Assembly (NCBI GenBank): GCA_002452425.1
Contig: DKFQ01000028.1
Coordinates: 1 to 23,663, forward strand
From: Sulfurimonas sp. UBA6792
Lineage (GTDB): Bacteria > Campylobacterota > Campylobacteria > Campylobacterales > Sulfurimonadaceae
Direction: 5' to 3'
Length of the DNA stretch: 23,663 nt
Made by a program: the position numbers and the translations under genes. Each line of letters opens with the position of its first letter. Within the stretch, counting starts at the first letter, position 1. The notes below the pieces were generated by a model. That model ran no database searches, was not told where the DNA came from, and saw only the letters and a list, made by a program, of their open reading frames with translations. Below are positions 13,250-21,910 of this stretch, piece by piece.

Positions 13250-13935
13250 GTAAGCACATAGCAAAAATTAACAAAGTTCCGTATCTGTTGTGGTTTAACA
13301 TACCCGCGACCGTGGTCTCGGTCGATTGGCAAAGAGGATGGATTCACAATGAATTTGGAACTAAAAGCAAGATAGTTAAAGTGAGCAAGTGGTTTATATC
13401 TCTGATAAAATATGTCCCTCTCTTGTTGCTTCTCTTAATCGGGGGCAATGCCCCACAAGACGCGCTAGAAGTGGCTCTTTTTGCGCTTGGCGGCATTATA
13501 ACATATCTTAGTATATGGGTATTTACTGAAAAGCCAGATTGGTTTAAATTGTACGTCGTTGCCCTCTGTTTTGGGGGCTTGTGGCTTCTCACACAATCCG
13601 AGATAAAAGAGATTGGGTTTTGGATTGATAGAACATTGCTGTTTGCGACAGAGGCTCTTATCCTCGGTTTTGTGATTCACGAAATTGGAACAGGGAAATG
13701 GGACAAATACTACTACCTAAAACATGTGATGAGCGATATCACTTTAAAAAGTGAGCGCAAGTCAAAACCATTGCTAAAAATAGGAAATAAAGAGCTTTTA
13801 AACATCAAAACAGGCATCGACTACCTAGGAACGGTTCGCGTCGCTGGCTTCTACGCAATGATTGACGACGAAATAGTTGAAGAAAAGGAGGATGAAGATG
13901 AAGATAATAATTGGCGTTTTGGTACTTCTAATTAG
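13246..13935 (+). CDS. Four-helix membrane protein of unknown function in the transfer cluster
   Basis: The 229-residue protein has a cytoplasmic or periplasmic head of about 45 residues (IPATVVSVDWQRGWIHNEFG), then four predicted membrane helices at about residues 46-64, 72-91, 98-115 and 122-143. A polar domain and a very acidic C terminus (EEKEDEDEDNN) follow. It overlaps the preceding gene by 4 bases and the following large gene by about 38 bases, so all three are coupled. It is not a family I can name. Gene order with the VirB6/TrbL-like protein suggests an inner-membrane part of a conjugation or mating-pair apparatus. Confidence 0.72.
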   Translation: MSKHIAKINKVPYLLWFNIPATVVSVDWQRGWIHNEFGTKSKIVKVSKWFISLIKYVPLLLLLLIGGNAPQDALEVALFALGGIITYLSIWVFTEKPDWFKLYVVALCFGGLWLLTQSEIKEIGFWIDRTLLFATEALILGFVIHEIGTGKWDKYYYLKHVMSDITLKSERKSKPLLKIGNKELLNIKTGIDYLGTVRVAGFYAMIDDEIVEEKEDEDEDNNWRFGTSN

Positions 13936-16246
13936 TCTTTTTGGAGATACCAACACTAGCAAAATTCAAAACAAATATCTGGCAGAAAAGCAGGCGGAGT
14001 ACACACAAAAATTCACTTGTCCCGTCGTCAAAGAGGGCTACTTTACGCGCATCTATTCGATTGATTACTGGAGCGGAACGACTACCTGCTACGTGTATGA
14101 TTACAAAGGAGTGGTTGACAAATTGCAACTTGCAAATCCGCTCCTTATGGGAAAAATGCAAGAGAGCCTCAAAAAAATCAAGGATGATGCCATCATTCCG
14201 AAAAGCCGTGACAACGGCGTTGACCGTTATAAAAGTATTGAAAATATCCGAGAAAATTATATTCAAAACTATACAAGTGATTCAGGCGGATATCTCAATC
14301 TTCCTAGTTTTCTTATCGCGGGCTTGACACTTGATAATAAAATCATTGATATTCCGTCAACAGTTTCAAAAAACAGTATTCAACTACAGAACGGCTATAC
14401 CCTTTACCCGAACTCTTATGTCAACTTTGATGTGGAGAATGATTCGCATAACCTCGCGGAGGGGCTTTGGTATCGTTTTTGGAATGGCGCGGCGGACATA
14501 ATAGGAGTTGATGCGGGGTTTGGAGAAAAAGTCTATACAAAGCTTGCCGAGGAGGACGTTTCAATCTTCTCGTCAACCAAAGAGATGCTTACAAACGTCA
14601 TAATATTTGTCATTCAGTTCATAGAGCGATATAACATCACGATGCTCGAGATAAAAACGTTTTTATTGTTTACAATAGTCCCCATAACGACTTTATTCTT
14701 ACTAACTTCAAAAGCCACAAAACGCATCTCTAAAATACAGGATAGAGACGACATTTTGGAGCGCGGTGTGATAACGGCAGTCGCATTGTTTAGCTTCTAT
14801 TTCACAACAAATGTGGTAAAAGTTGATAACGATAGCCAAATCAACCAAGTTAATTATCAGTCGTGGTATCGCTCCGTTTTACGTAGCGGTTCAGGCTTTG
14901 CGGATGATGTCGGAGAGGCGGCACTTGATGCGTTCATTTTATACAAGACGCGTGATGTCGGGATTGTAGGGGAGCATACCAAAAGAGATTTAGTTATCCA
15001 AAAAAAGATGCTTCTCGCTGAAAATGAGTTTTTAGCGCAGAATTTAAAAACAGGTTGTTTTGATGTTTATAATCTTGAGGAAGTTAGAAATTATGTAAAT
15101 TTGCACACTTCTCTGAATTTGCCGTTTCCGCCAAATGAGAGGACAACTGGAGTTAATGGCAATGCTGTTGATTGGTACACTGAAAATTTTGTCAAAAATC
15201 AAGTGAATCCATCCATCGCAATTTCAGGATGCGCCGTTCTCTATAAGAGAGAGAAAGAGAACAAAGAACTTTTAAAAGAAGTTGATAAGAAGATGTGGGA
15301 GGTTGCGGACGCGACCAACGACGAGACGCTGAATAAGCAAATGGAGCATTTAGTAAAAATTCAGTACAAAAACATGGGTGAGTTAGGCTTTATTAGTGTC
15401 CCCATGATAGCGACTACAGACGCGGTCATGCGACAGCTTGATATTATAAACAATCAAGCGGAAAAACTGAATGTTCAAGAAATCGCGAAAAATCGTGAAA
15501 TGGCAGGCGCAACACCAGAGAGTAACGCAATTGTTCCCTCAAGTCTTGACGACGACCTGCTGAAAAATGTTCCGTATGTTTTAATACCTGGCTTTTCAAG
15601 TATCAAGAACGAAATATCAAGCTTTTTTGCGAAGATTCCGAGTCTCCCAGATAGCGGACTATTTAAACATGTCGCAAAATTTCAATCTTTGGGGCTTGAT
15701 GTTGTTGCATTTTTTTGGACTTTGAGCATCGTGAAGTTTGGAATCGCGATGCTTCCATTTATTACGCTTCTGACCGCTTCGCTTCTAGTTATAGGCTTTT
15801 GGGCAATTTCGGTACTTATTTACTACTTAGTGACACCGTTTCTCGTTGCGTTTGCGCTTGCAAGCAACCAAACAGAACTTATTAAAAAGTTTCTCAAAAC
15901 AGGCGTTATTCTTGCGTTTAAACCGCTTATGCTCGTTGTCTCAATCGTGATAGCAATCTTTGCGACGGAGTTCTTAGGAAACTTGAACAACCTCTTAATT
16001 GATTGGAACTTTGACAATCTCAAATTTCTTTTCACAAAAGTTGACACAGATTTAATGTACTTGATGATTTTAAAAGAGTTCTTACATATCGTAAACAGCA
16101 TTGTAATCGCGTTCTTAGCGTTTTATTTGGTCTTTAACGGCAGCGACATGATATTAAATCTTATCGGATTGAAAGATGTGAGTGTAGATGTGCAGGGAAG
16201 CGTTGGCGATAAGATTGATTCAAAATCTTCTAAATATTCAACATGA
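13898..16246 (+). CDS. Large polytopic VirB6/TrbL/TraG-N-like conjugation protein
   Basis: The start is taken as ATG at 13898, six bases after AAGGAGG, giving 782 residues and a clean signal peptide (MKIIIGVLVLLISLFG). A periplasmic N-terminal region with two cysteines (about residues 38 and 56) follows. Two or three membrane helices lie at about 234-307 (ITMLEIKTFLLFTIVPITTL, VITAVALFSFYFTTNVV), then a long soluble loop. A C-terminal block of five or six helices spans about 600-750 (LLTASLLVIGFWAISVLIYY, PLMLVVSIVIAIFATEFLG, VNSIVIAFLAFYLVF). A late block of helices with the WAISVLIYYLVTPFLVAFAL stretch resembles VirB6, TrbL and the N-terminal part of F TraG, which form the inner-membrane pore of type IV secretion. 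The match is by topology, so the family call is moderate. Confidence 0.6.
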   Translation: MKIIIGVLVLLISLFGDTNTSKIQNKYLAEKQAEYTQKFTCPVVKEGYFTRIYSIDYWSGTTTCYVYDYKGVVDKLQLANPLLMGKMQESLKKIKDDAIIPKSRDNGVDRYKSIENIRENYIQNYTSDSGGYLNLPSFLIAGLTLDNKIIDIPSTVSKNSIQLQNGYTLYPNSYVNFDVENDSHNLAEGLWYRFWNGAADIIGVDAGFGEKVYTKLAEEDVSIFSSTKEMLTNVIIFVIQFIERYNITMLEIKTFLLFTIVPITTLFLLTSKATKRISKIQDRDDILERGVITAVALFSFYFTTNVVKVDNDSQINQVNYQSWYRSVLRSGSGFADDVGEAALDAFILYKTRDVGIVGEHTKRDLVIQKKMLLAENEFLAQNLKTGCFDVYNLEEVRNYVNLHTSLNLPFPPNERTTGVNGNAVDWYTENFVKNQVNPSIAISGCAVLYKREKENKELLKEVDKKMWEVADATNDETLNKQMEHLVKIQYKNMGELGFISVPMIATTDAVMRQLDIINNQAEKLNVQEIAKNREMAGATPESNAIVPSSLDDDLLKNVPYVLIPGFSSIKNEISSFFAKIPSLPDSGLFKHVAKFQSLGLDVVAFFWTLSIVKFGIAMLPFITLLTASLLVIGFWAISVLIYYLVTPFLVAFALASNQTELIKKFLKTGVILAFKPLMLVVSIVIAIFATEFLGNLNNLLIDWNFDNLKFLFTKVDTDLMYLMILKEFLHIVNSIVIAFLAFYLVFNGSDMILNLIGLKDVSVDVQGSVGDKIDSKSSKYST

Positions 16247-16258
16247 GAGGAGTGACAA

Positions 16259-16453
16259 GTGCCTTATAAAATCAAAGACAGCAAAAAACTAGAGAGATAT
16301 TTTAACTCTCTGGTTAAAAGATATGACAGTTTTGAGAGCAAAGCGGTTTTAACCTATCGTGATGCGGAACAGATAGAGGAGCTTGAGAGCATGATAAATA
16401 AGCTCTCTGGCTTTTTTCAAACTACTACCAAAAAGGAGGCAGCAGCATGTTAG
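16259..16453 (+). CDS. Small charged helical protein of unknown function
   Basis: The 64-residue protein starts with GTG at 16259 behind GAGAGGAG. It is helical, rich in Lys and Glu, and has no membrane segment (KKLERYFNSLVKRYDSFESK, then AEQIEELESMINKL). It overlaps the next gene by 7 bases. It is not recognised. Coupling to the coiled-coil membrane protein suggests the two products act together. Confidence 0.65.
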   Translation: MPYKIKDSKKLERYFNSLVKRYDSFESKAVLTYRDAEQIEELESMINKLSGFFQTTTKKEAAAC

Positions 16454-16998
16454 ATAAAGATACGAAAAAAACGATTGAAGAATTAACAATCGCAGTTAAT
16501 ATGGTTGAAAAAGCAACAACAGTTTTTCAAGAAGTGAATGAGAAATTAAACTATCTCCCAAAAGCTCAAGAAGAGTTAGTGGGATTTAGAAAAGAGCTTC
16601 AAAATCTCAAAAACGACACGGCGGCGGCAATCTCAAAGCAGATAAACACCGCAGAGCTTGAAAAAATCTCTCTGCAAGCTTCTAAAACGCTTGATTATAT
16701 CGCGGACGAGACAATCCCCGCGCTTCAAAAAGCGGCGGAAGAGCAGAAAAGAGCAAGGCGTAGCGGAGGGTTCAAAAACATCTTAGTTGGGTTGCTAATC
16801 GGTGGCGCGGCGATGTTTGGCTATATGTCAAATTTCCATTTTAAAATGGAAAAAAACCTTACACCGTTTGTAGTTCAATATTACGAAGATGTAAACCAAA
16901 GAATCATCGGCATACCAAACACAATGTTTCATAAGCAAGATAAGAATCATGCTTATTTCAAGTTAGATAAAAACACAAACACAAAGGGTTCAAAATGA
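16447..16998 (+). CDS. Coiled-coil, single-pass membrane protein of the transfer cluster
   Basis: The 183-residue protein has a long N-terminal coiled coil (about residues 5-100, for example EELVGFRKELQNLKNDTAAA), a basic patch KRARRSGG, and one membrane helix at about 111-128 (NILVGLLIGGAAMFGYMS). A C-terminal segment of about 55 residues follows. The basic patch before the helix puts the coiled coil in the cytoplasm. AAGGAGG lies eight bases before ATG 16447. It overlaps the ParA-like gene by 4 bases. A membrane anchor that recruits the relaxosome or the ParA-like ATPase is possible; I do not recognise the family. Confidence 0.7.
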   Translation: MLDKDTKKTIEELTIAVNMVEKATTVFQEVNEKLNYLPKAQEELVGFRKELQNLKNDTAAAISKQINTAELEKISLQASKTLDYIADETIPALQKAAEEQKRARRSGGFKNILVGLLIGGAAMFGYMSNFHFKMEKNLTPFVVQYYEDVNQRIIGIPNTMFHKQDKNHAYFKLDKNTNTKGSK

Positions 16999-17777
16999 AA
17001 TTCAAAAATATAGTATTAATATCGACAAAGGGTGGTGTAGGCAAAACGACAATAGGTTGGCATTTGATGCCTTATTTCTTAAAAGACAGGGAGTTTGAGC
17101 TTATAGAGATTGATAATAATAACAAAACGGTAAAAACATTTTCTAGCTCTTCTTTGCTAGAAAATAGAATGAGCAGCTTTGACATATCCGCGGGTACTGA
17201 AAAATTAGAAGAGGTTGTAATCAACAATATGATGGATGATACCAAAATCAATGTCATAGACAGTGGTGGCGGCGATGATACAAAAGCAGTTTTAAACATG
17301 ATTGAAAAGCTTAAAATGACCGATGAAACATTGTTTGTCATTCCGTTCATGCCAGACTATGCGCAAATTGAAAATTTGATTGATACTTATAAACTTGTTC
17401 ACAATTATCAATTTATAGTTCTGGTCAATAACATTAACCTAAAAGATGATGATGATATGCTTTTCGTGAATGGCGATGCAGACCTTGAAATTCCAGATTT
17501 TAGAAAGATGTTTAAAAACAAATTTTACATTATTCCAAAATCAAAATACTTCTCAATTGCAGCGGCAAAGTATAAAGAAACTCTTTATGATTTTGCAAAA
17601 ATAGCGTTTGAGATGGACCAGAAAACAGCGATAAACCTAGTAAAAGAGCAAACAGACGGGAACAGAGACGCAATGCTCGCTATGCTTAGAAAGCACAAAG
17701 AAGCGGACAACGCAAAAGACTATCTCGAAAGCCACGAGGTCGCAGAGTTAAAAAACTTTTTCGATAAGGCGGTGTGA
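16995..17777 (+). CDS. ParA/VirC1-like ATPase
   Basis: The 260-residue protein is a MinD/ParA-type ATPase with the deviant Walker A motif STKGGVGKTTIGWH (KGGVGKTT at residues 12-19), a Walker A' region (ELIEIDNNNKTVKTF) and a central VIDSGGGDDTKAVLN that replaces the usual DTPG. ParA-like proteins either partition replicons with a centromere-binding partner or, as VirC1 in Agrobacterium and TraL in RP4, position the transfer complex. Both suit this place: it lies just before two small proteins, an array of phased repeats, an oriT-like site and the relaxase. It overlaps the previous gene by 4 bases. Family assignment is firm; which of the two roles applies is open. Confidence 0.88.
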   Translation: MKFKNIVLISTKGGVGKTTIGWHLMPYFLKDREFELIEIDNNNKTVKTFSSSSLLENRMSSFDISAGTEKLEEVVINNMMDDTKINVIDSGGGDDTKAVLNMIEKLKMTDETLFVIPFMPDYAQIENLIDTYKLVHNYQFIVLVNNINLKDDDDMLFVNGDADLEIPDFRKMFKNKFYIIPKSKYFSIAAAKYKETLYDFAKIAFEMDQKTAINLVKEQTDGNRDAMLAMLRKHKEADNAKDYLESHEVAELKNFFDKAV

Positions 17778-17778
17778 A

Positions 17779-18018
17779 ATGACATATGAAGAAATTAAAT
17801 TTGAAGAAGTCAAAAACAGAATCTTAAACGACTTCGTGCCAGTGTTAAAAGCGTACGGAGAGTTTAAAAAGATAGATATCAACGACAGCGATGTTGAAAA
17901 TAAACTTCAAGAGTTTGAAAAAGCTGCAAAAAAGTTTTTCATATCAATGGATGATGAAGCCGAAATTGAATTTGCCTATGCAAGTTATCACTATGAAAAG
18001 GAAAAGGGCGCACCATGA
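17779..18018 (+). CDS. Small acidic protein downstream of the ParA-like gene
   Basis: The 79-residue protein is acidic and helical (FVPVLKAYGEFKKIDINDSD and LQEFEKAAKKFFISMDDEAE) with no membrane or clear DNA-binding signature. It starts two bases after the parA-like stop region and overlaps the next gene by 4 bases, so the three are one translational unit. It may be a partner or regulator of the ATPase. It is not recognised. Confidence 0.7.
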   Translation: MTYEEIKFEEVKNRILNDFVPVLKAYGEFKKIDINDSDVENKLQEFEKAAKKFFISMDDEAEIEFAYASYHYEKEKGAP

Positions 18019-18365
18019 CAAAGCTAGAAAGATTCATGTCAAAGACAGAACCTAAAAAATCAAACTCAAAATTAGCTACTGCTTGGGATGATATTTTGGT
18101 ATTGAAAGAAAAAGGTTATACGCTTGAACAAGTTCAAGCGTATCTCCAAAATGAATTAAATATCGAAACATCGCTCTCCAACTTGAGTGATTTTTTGAAA
18201 AGACAAAGCTGCAAAAAGAGTGATACGCAAATCAAAAACAAAGAGAATAACAAGCAACTAAAAAGTAGCAGCTCTTCTTCTCAAGATGATGCTCAAGGCA
18301 CTGAAAAAGAAGAGCAAAAAGCTATGGTTGCCGCTTTTGCAAAGAAAATGGGACTTAACTTTTAA
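18015..18365 (+). CDS. Small helix-turn-helix-like protein, candidate binder of the adjacent repeat array
   Basis: The 116-residue protein has an N-terminal helical domain (LATAWDDILVLKEKGYTLEQ followed by VQAYLQNELNIETSLSNLSD and FLKRQ) that reads as a recognition-type helical bundle found in small proteins encoded upstream of relaxase genes. A Ser-rich linker (SSSSSSQDD) and a short C-terminal helix (KAMVAAFAKKMGLNF) follow. Its stop is only eight bases from the first unit of the phased array, the normal position for a gene whose product binds that site. It could be a ParB/ParR-like centromere binder or a relaxosome accessory protein. Neither is proven by the sequence. Confidence 0.65.
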   Translation: MTKLERFMSKTEPKKSNSKLATAWDDILVLKEKGYTLEQVQAYLQNELNIETSLSNLSDFLKRQSCKKSDTQIKNKENNKQLKSSSSSSQDDAQGTEKEEQKAMVAAFAKKMGLNF

Positions 18366-18373
18366 TCTGCCTT

Positions 18374-18480
18374 TTTCGTATCTTTTTCGTACGATTTCGT
18401 ATCTTTTCGCATCTTTCCGCTCTCATTTCGTATCTTTTCGTATTCGTTTCGATTTCATTTCGTATCTTTTTCGTATAGAG
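18374..18480 (+). repeat. Phased array of ten TTTCG units at 10-11-base period
   Basis: TTTCG-type units begin at 18374, 18385, 18395, 18405, 18415 (TTTCC), 18426, 18436, 18447, 18458 and 18469, so the spacing is always 10 or 11 bases, one helical turn. Four copies of the exact 13-mer TTTCGTATCTTTT lie at 18374, 18395, 18426 and 18458. Such an array displays sites on one DNA face. Eleven-base iterons of this kind form plasmid centromeres (R1 parC), and repeats beside oriT bind accessory proteins or act as overdrive. Confidence 0.8.
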
Positions 18481-18487
18481 TAGTAAC

Positions 18488-18539
18488 ACACCCCACGCCC
18501 ATTAGGTGGGTTGTCGATAAAACTATCAATAAAACTATC
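18488..18539 (+). other. Candidate oriT: hairpin plus 12-base direct repeat before the relaxase gene
   Basis: ACA-c-CCCAC at 18488-18496 and GTGGG-t-TGT at 18506-18514 form an 8-bp hairpin with one mismatch and a 9-base loop. Directly after it, ATAAAACTATC occurs twice (18517-18527 and 18529-18539), a 12-base period. MobF relaxases nick close to a hairpin, usually beside their gene. I cannot assign the exact nick position. Confidence 0.6.
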
Positions 18540-18577
18540 TTTTTTCTAAAAAAATCAACACAAAGGAGGAAATCAAC

Positions 18578-21500
18578 ATGATGTCAATTTCAAAATGGCA
18601 AAGCTCGTCTCAAGCAGAAAATTATTTCCAACAAGACCTTGATTATTATCAAAAAAATCAAGAACTCGGAGAGTGGTTTATCACTGGAGAGATGGCGGAG
18701 AGATATTCAAATATTGAACATCAATCGGCTATAACCAAAGATAGCTATCAAGATTTTTCAGACCTTATCAATCAAAACTTAAAAGGCAATGCTACAGGAG
18801 AGCAAAGAGCAGGGTTTGATATTACATTTAGCCCAAGCAAAAGCGTTGATGTAATCTATACGGTAGCAGATGAGGATATGAAAAGAGATATTCTCAAAGC
18901 TCAAGATAGAGCGGTTAACATTGCGCTTGAGAGAGCAAGCCAATATATAACCTACAGAATGAGAACTGAAAACGGTAGAGAGCATTTCCAAAACAACGGA
19001 CTTGCAATCGCCAAGTTTCAACATCTCTCAAACAGAAACGAAGAAGTAAAGATACATACTCATTACTTTATCGCGAACCAGACAGTCAATAGTAAAGGCG
19101 AACTTGTAAGCGTTGATAATAAAAATCTTTACGATAACCAAAAGCTAGTCACGCAGATATATCATCAAGAGCTTTTTCAAGAGTTGCAAAAGTTAGGTTT
19201 TGAAAGTGAGGTTTTAAATATTAAAAATGACATAATCGAAATCAAAGGCGTATCACAAGAAGCTAAGAACGCTATCTCTACAAGAACGCTACAGATTGAA
19301 GAGTGGCTCTCTGAAAACAGAGCCGAACTTTTAGGAAAATATCCAAACGCAAAAGAAAGCCAGTTAAGGCAAATTGCTACGCTTGAAACTCGCAATTATA
19401 AGCAGTCACATAGCTATAGTGAACTAGAGCAGATAGAGCAAAGAAACAGAGAGTTAGTTACAGCGGCGGGATTCAATCAAGATTCAATCATATCTTTGCA
19501 AAACGCAAAGACCAAAGAGCAAAAGATTTTAACGATTGATGAAATCACTCAAAAATCAGCAGAGATTGTCACGGAACAAGAGAGCACCTTTACGAAAGAA
19601 GAGATGCTCTCAAAAGCAATCAAGCTAAATGCTATCCAAGGTTACACCTACGATTTAGCACAAATCGAAGCAGCGATTTTAAAGGCAGACATAATCAAGC
19701 TCGATGAGAATGTTTACTCTACTCAAGAGATGATAGATATAGAGCAATCAATCCTATCTTATGCACAATCTACTAAAAATACAAAAGCTGGTGAAACAAC
19801 ACTTGAACAAGTTCAAAAAGCCTTAGATTTTGAACATAAAATTTCTATATCTAAAGATGAATCTTTTGAAATTCTCAAAACAGAAGAAGTTGAAATTCTT
19901 GCTAGAAATAGTCAGGGAAGATTATTTATGATTGACACAAAAGAGCTTGATTCTTTGGGGATTACTGTAGTCGATAACAAATTAGTAGCGACAAAAGACA
20001 TAGAAATATGTACATTAACAAAAGGTCAAAAAGAAGCTTTTTCTCACTTACTTACTTCGTCAGATGCAATTTTAGGCATCCAAGGCGATGCAGGGGCTGG
20101 AAAAACTTTTATGCTAAAGGCAGTTAAAGAGTTTCAGGAATCACAGGAAAACAGTAACCTTATAGCCCTTGCACCTACAAATCAAGCAGCAAACTTAATT
20201 TCGAAAGAGAGTGGCATTAAAGGACAGACGATAGATAGCTTTATAGCGCAAAAAGAGCACAAAGACAGTCAAATCATTATCGTTGATGAAGCCTCAATGT
20301 TAGATAGTAGAAAGATGAAACAACTTGTCTCTATCGCAGCGGTTACAAACTCAAAGCTTGTTTTGATGGGAGATACTAAACAGTTCACTTCCATAGGAGC
20401 AGGGGCGATTTTTGAGCAATTAAGCGCACGAGGAGCAATCCAAACAGCAATCATGGATGAATCTATGCGTGCTAAAACCTATGAGATGAGAGAGCTTTAT
20501 AAACTCACTAAAGAGCAAAAGACCGATACCGTCTTAGACATTTTAGAAAAAAAAGAGCAGTTTAAAACCATTGAAGAGAACAGCTATAAAGAGGTCGTCA
20601 AAGAGTACCTTGAAAACAAAGATAATACTTTGCTTTTAGTTATGAAGAACGATACCCGCAGAGAGCTAAACGACCTTATCAGAGAAGAGCTAAAAACATC
20701 AAATCAACTATTAAACCACTCATTGATAGTTATTCAAGAGAAACAGCAGTTAGACAGCATTGCAGCGCATCATCATAGCAACTATGTAGTTGGCGATAGT
20801 GTGCAGCTCATGGAAGCATACAAAGGAGGTTTTAAAAGCGGAAGTGAAGCAATAATCACGGCAGTTGATGAAACGCGTAATAGCATAACTCTACAAGATA
20901 AAAACGGCAAGAGCAAAGAGGTAAGTTTAAGTGAGCATGGAGACAAACTATCTCTTTATAAAAGCACTCAAAAAGAGTTTAGCCACGGCGACAAGATTAT
21001 CTTTACCAAAAAAGATAAATCGCTAGACCTAAACAACGGCGATATAGGAACGGTTAAAGAGATAAGAGACGGTGTTTTGATAGTAGATACAGGGAAAAAA
21101 GAGATAAAAATTAATCCAAAGGAGTACAACTACATTGACCACGCATACGCAATCACTAACCACAAAGCGCAAGGGCAAACGAGCGAGAGAGCTATTTTTG
21201 TAGGAGATAGCAGACTATCAAATCAAAACGCTTTCTATGTAGCTCTAACGAGAGCAAAAACGCATATAAGCATCTTCACACAAGATAAAGAGCAGTTCAG
21301 AGACGCAGTGTCGCAAAGACAGCGCAAGAGAACAACATTAGATTACATCAAATTAAATCAGGAGTTAAAACAACATGGAAGAGCTAGAGAAATTATTAAC
21401 CACATTGTTAGAGGCACAGCAAGCAAACTTAGAGGTATCACATCAGATATTAGGGATTCTATCCAAAGAACCAGAGGGCGAGAGCAAGTTATCGCAGACG

Positions 21501-21901
21501 CTAGACGAGATATTACAGAGCTTACAAAAAATCGAACAAAAGTTGAGTTGATGCTTGATAGCATGAAAAAGACTATCGATAAAGTTGAGAACTATATCGA
21601 TACCAAACTTATAAAAGAGGAAAATGAGATGTTAAGACAAAACCAAAACACTAGACCGAACCAAAAGGCAGAGCAAGAGGATATCGAGGCAAAGAGCCAA
21701 GACAAAGAGCAAAAAGAAGAGCAATCGCCGTTAGAGAAAACATTTGACTTTATCGAGAATGTTCAGGATACGGTCGAGGTTGTAACAGATATTGCGCGTG
21801 GCGAAATACCAGATTTAGACAAAGCGACCGAAATCGCTTTAAGTGTTGCGGGCAAGAGCAAGCAGTTAGATAAATCTATCGAGATAGAACAAGAGATGTG
21901 A
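18578..21901 (+). CDS. MobF conjugative relaxase-helicase (TrwC/TraI-like)
   Basis: This 1107-residue protein nicks one strand at oriT, stays bound to its 5' end and unwinds the DNA for transfer. Catalytic tyrosines Y16 and Y23/Y24 are near the N terminus (ENYFQQDLDYYQKN), in the same layout as Y18 and Y26 of TrwC. D81 lies in AGFDITFSPSKSVD. The metal-binding histidines are H149 (FQHLSNR), H160 and H162 (HTHYFIANQT), the same 11- and 2-residue spacing as in TrwC. The helicase half is RecD-like superfamily 1: Walker A GDAGAGKT at 503-510, VDEAS at 569-573, GDTKQF, the HKAQGQTSERAIFVGDSRL region and FYVALTRAKTHI. A Lys/Glu-rich C-terminal tail follows. AAAGGAGG precedes the ATG. The next gene is the coupling protein. 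Confidence 0.95.
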   Translation: MMSISKWQSSSQAENYFQQDLDYYQKNQELGEWFITGEMAERYSNIEHQSAITKDSYQDFSDLINQNLKGNATGEQRAGFDITFSPSKSVDVIYTVADEDMKRDILKAQDRAVNIALERASQYITYRMRTENGREHFQNNGLAIAKFQHLSNRNEEVKIHTHYFIANQTVNSKGELVSVDNKNLYDNQKLVTQIYHQELFQELQKLGFESEVLNIKNDIIEIKGVSQEAKNAISTRTLQIEEWLSENRAELLGKYPNAKESQLRQIATLETRNYKQSHSYSELEQIEQRNRELVTAAGFNQDSIISLQNAKTKEQKILTIDEITQKSAEIVTEQESTFTKEEMLSKAIKLNAIQGYTYDLAQIEAAILKADIIKLDENVYSTQEMIDIEQSILSYAQSTKNTKAGETTLEQVQKALDFEHKISISKDESFEILKTEEVEILARNSQGRLFMIDTKELDSLGITVVDNKLVATKDIEICTLTKGQKEAFSHLLTSSDAILGIQGDAGAGKTFMLKAVKEFQESQENSNLIALAPTNQAANLISKESGIKGQTIDSFIAQKEHKDSQIIIVDEASMLDSRKMKQLVSIAAVTNSKLVLMGDTKQFTSIGAGAIFEQLSARGAIQTAIMDESMRAKTYEMRELYKLTKEQKTDTVLDILEKKEQFKTIEENSYKEVVKEYLENKDNTLLLVMKNDTRRELNDLIREELKTSNQLLNHSLIVIQEKQQLDSIAAHHHSNYVVGDSVQLMEAYKGGFKSGSEAIITAVDETRNSITLQDKNGKSKEVSLSEHGDKLSLYKSTQKEFSHGDKIIFTKKDKSLDLNNGDIGTVKEIRDGVLIVDTGKKEIKINPKEYNYIDHAYAITNHKAQGQTSERAIFVGDSRLSNQNAFYVALTRAKTHISIFTQDKEQFRDAVSQRQRKRTTLDYIKLNQELKQHGRAREIINHIVRGTASKLRGITSDIRDSIQRTRGREQVIADARRDITELTKNRTKVELMLDSMKKTIDKVENYIDTKLIKEENEMLRQNQNTRPNQKAEQEDIEAKSQDKEQKEEQSPLEKTFDFIENVQDTVEVVTDIARGEIPDLDKATEIALSVAGKSKQLDKSIEIEQEM

Positions 21902-21910
21902 GGTTGAAAG

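Noticed and set aside
13941..14327. 128-codon plus-strand frame inside the VirB6-like gene
   Set aside because: It is an out-of-frame shadow with a Ser/Arg/Lys-rich composition and no ribosome site.
18366..18483. CRISPR array
   Set aside because: The units are 10-11 bases with no spacers of 30-40 bases and no cas genes. It is a phased binding-site array.
18286..18483. 65-codon plus-strand frame over the phased array
   Set aside because: It overlaps a better gene in another frame and its peptide is just a translation of the TTTCG repeats.
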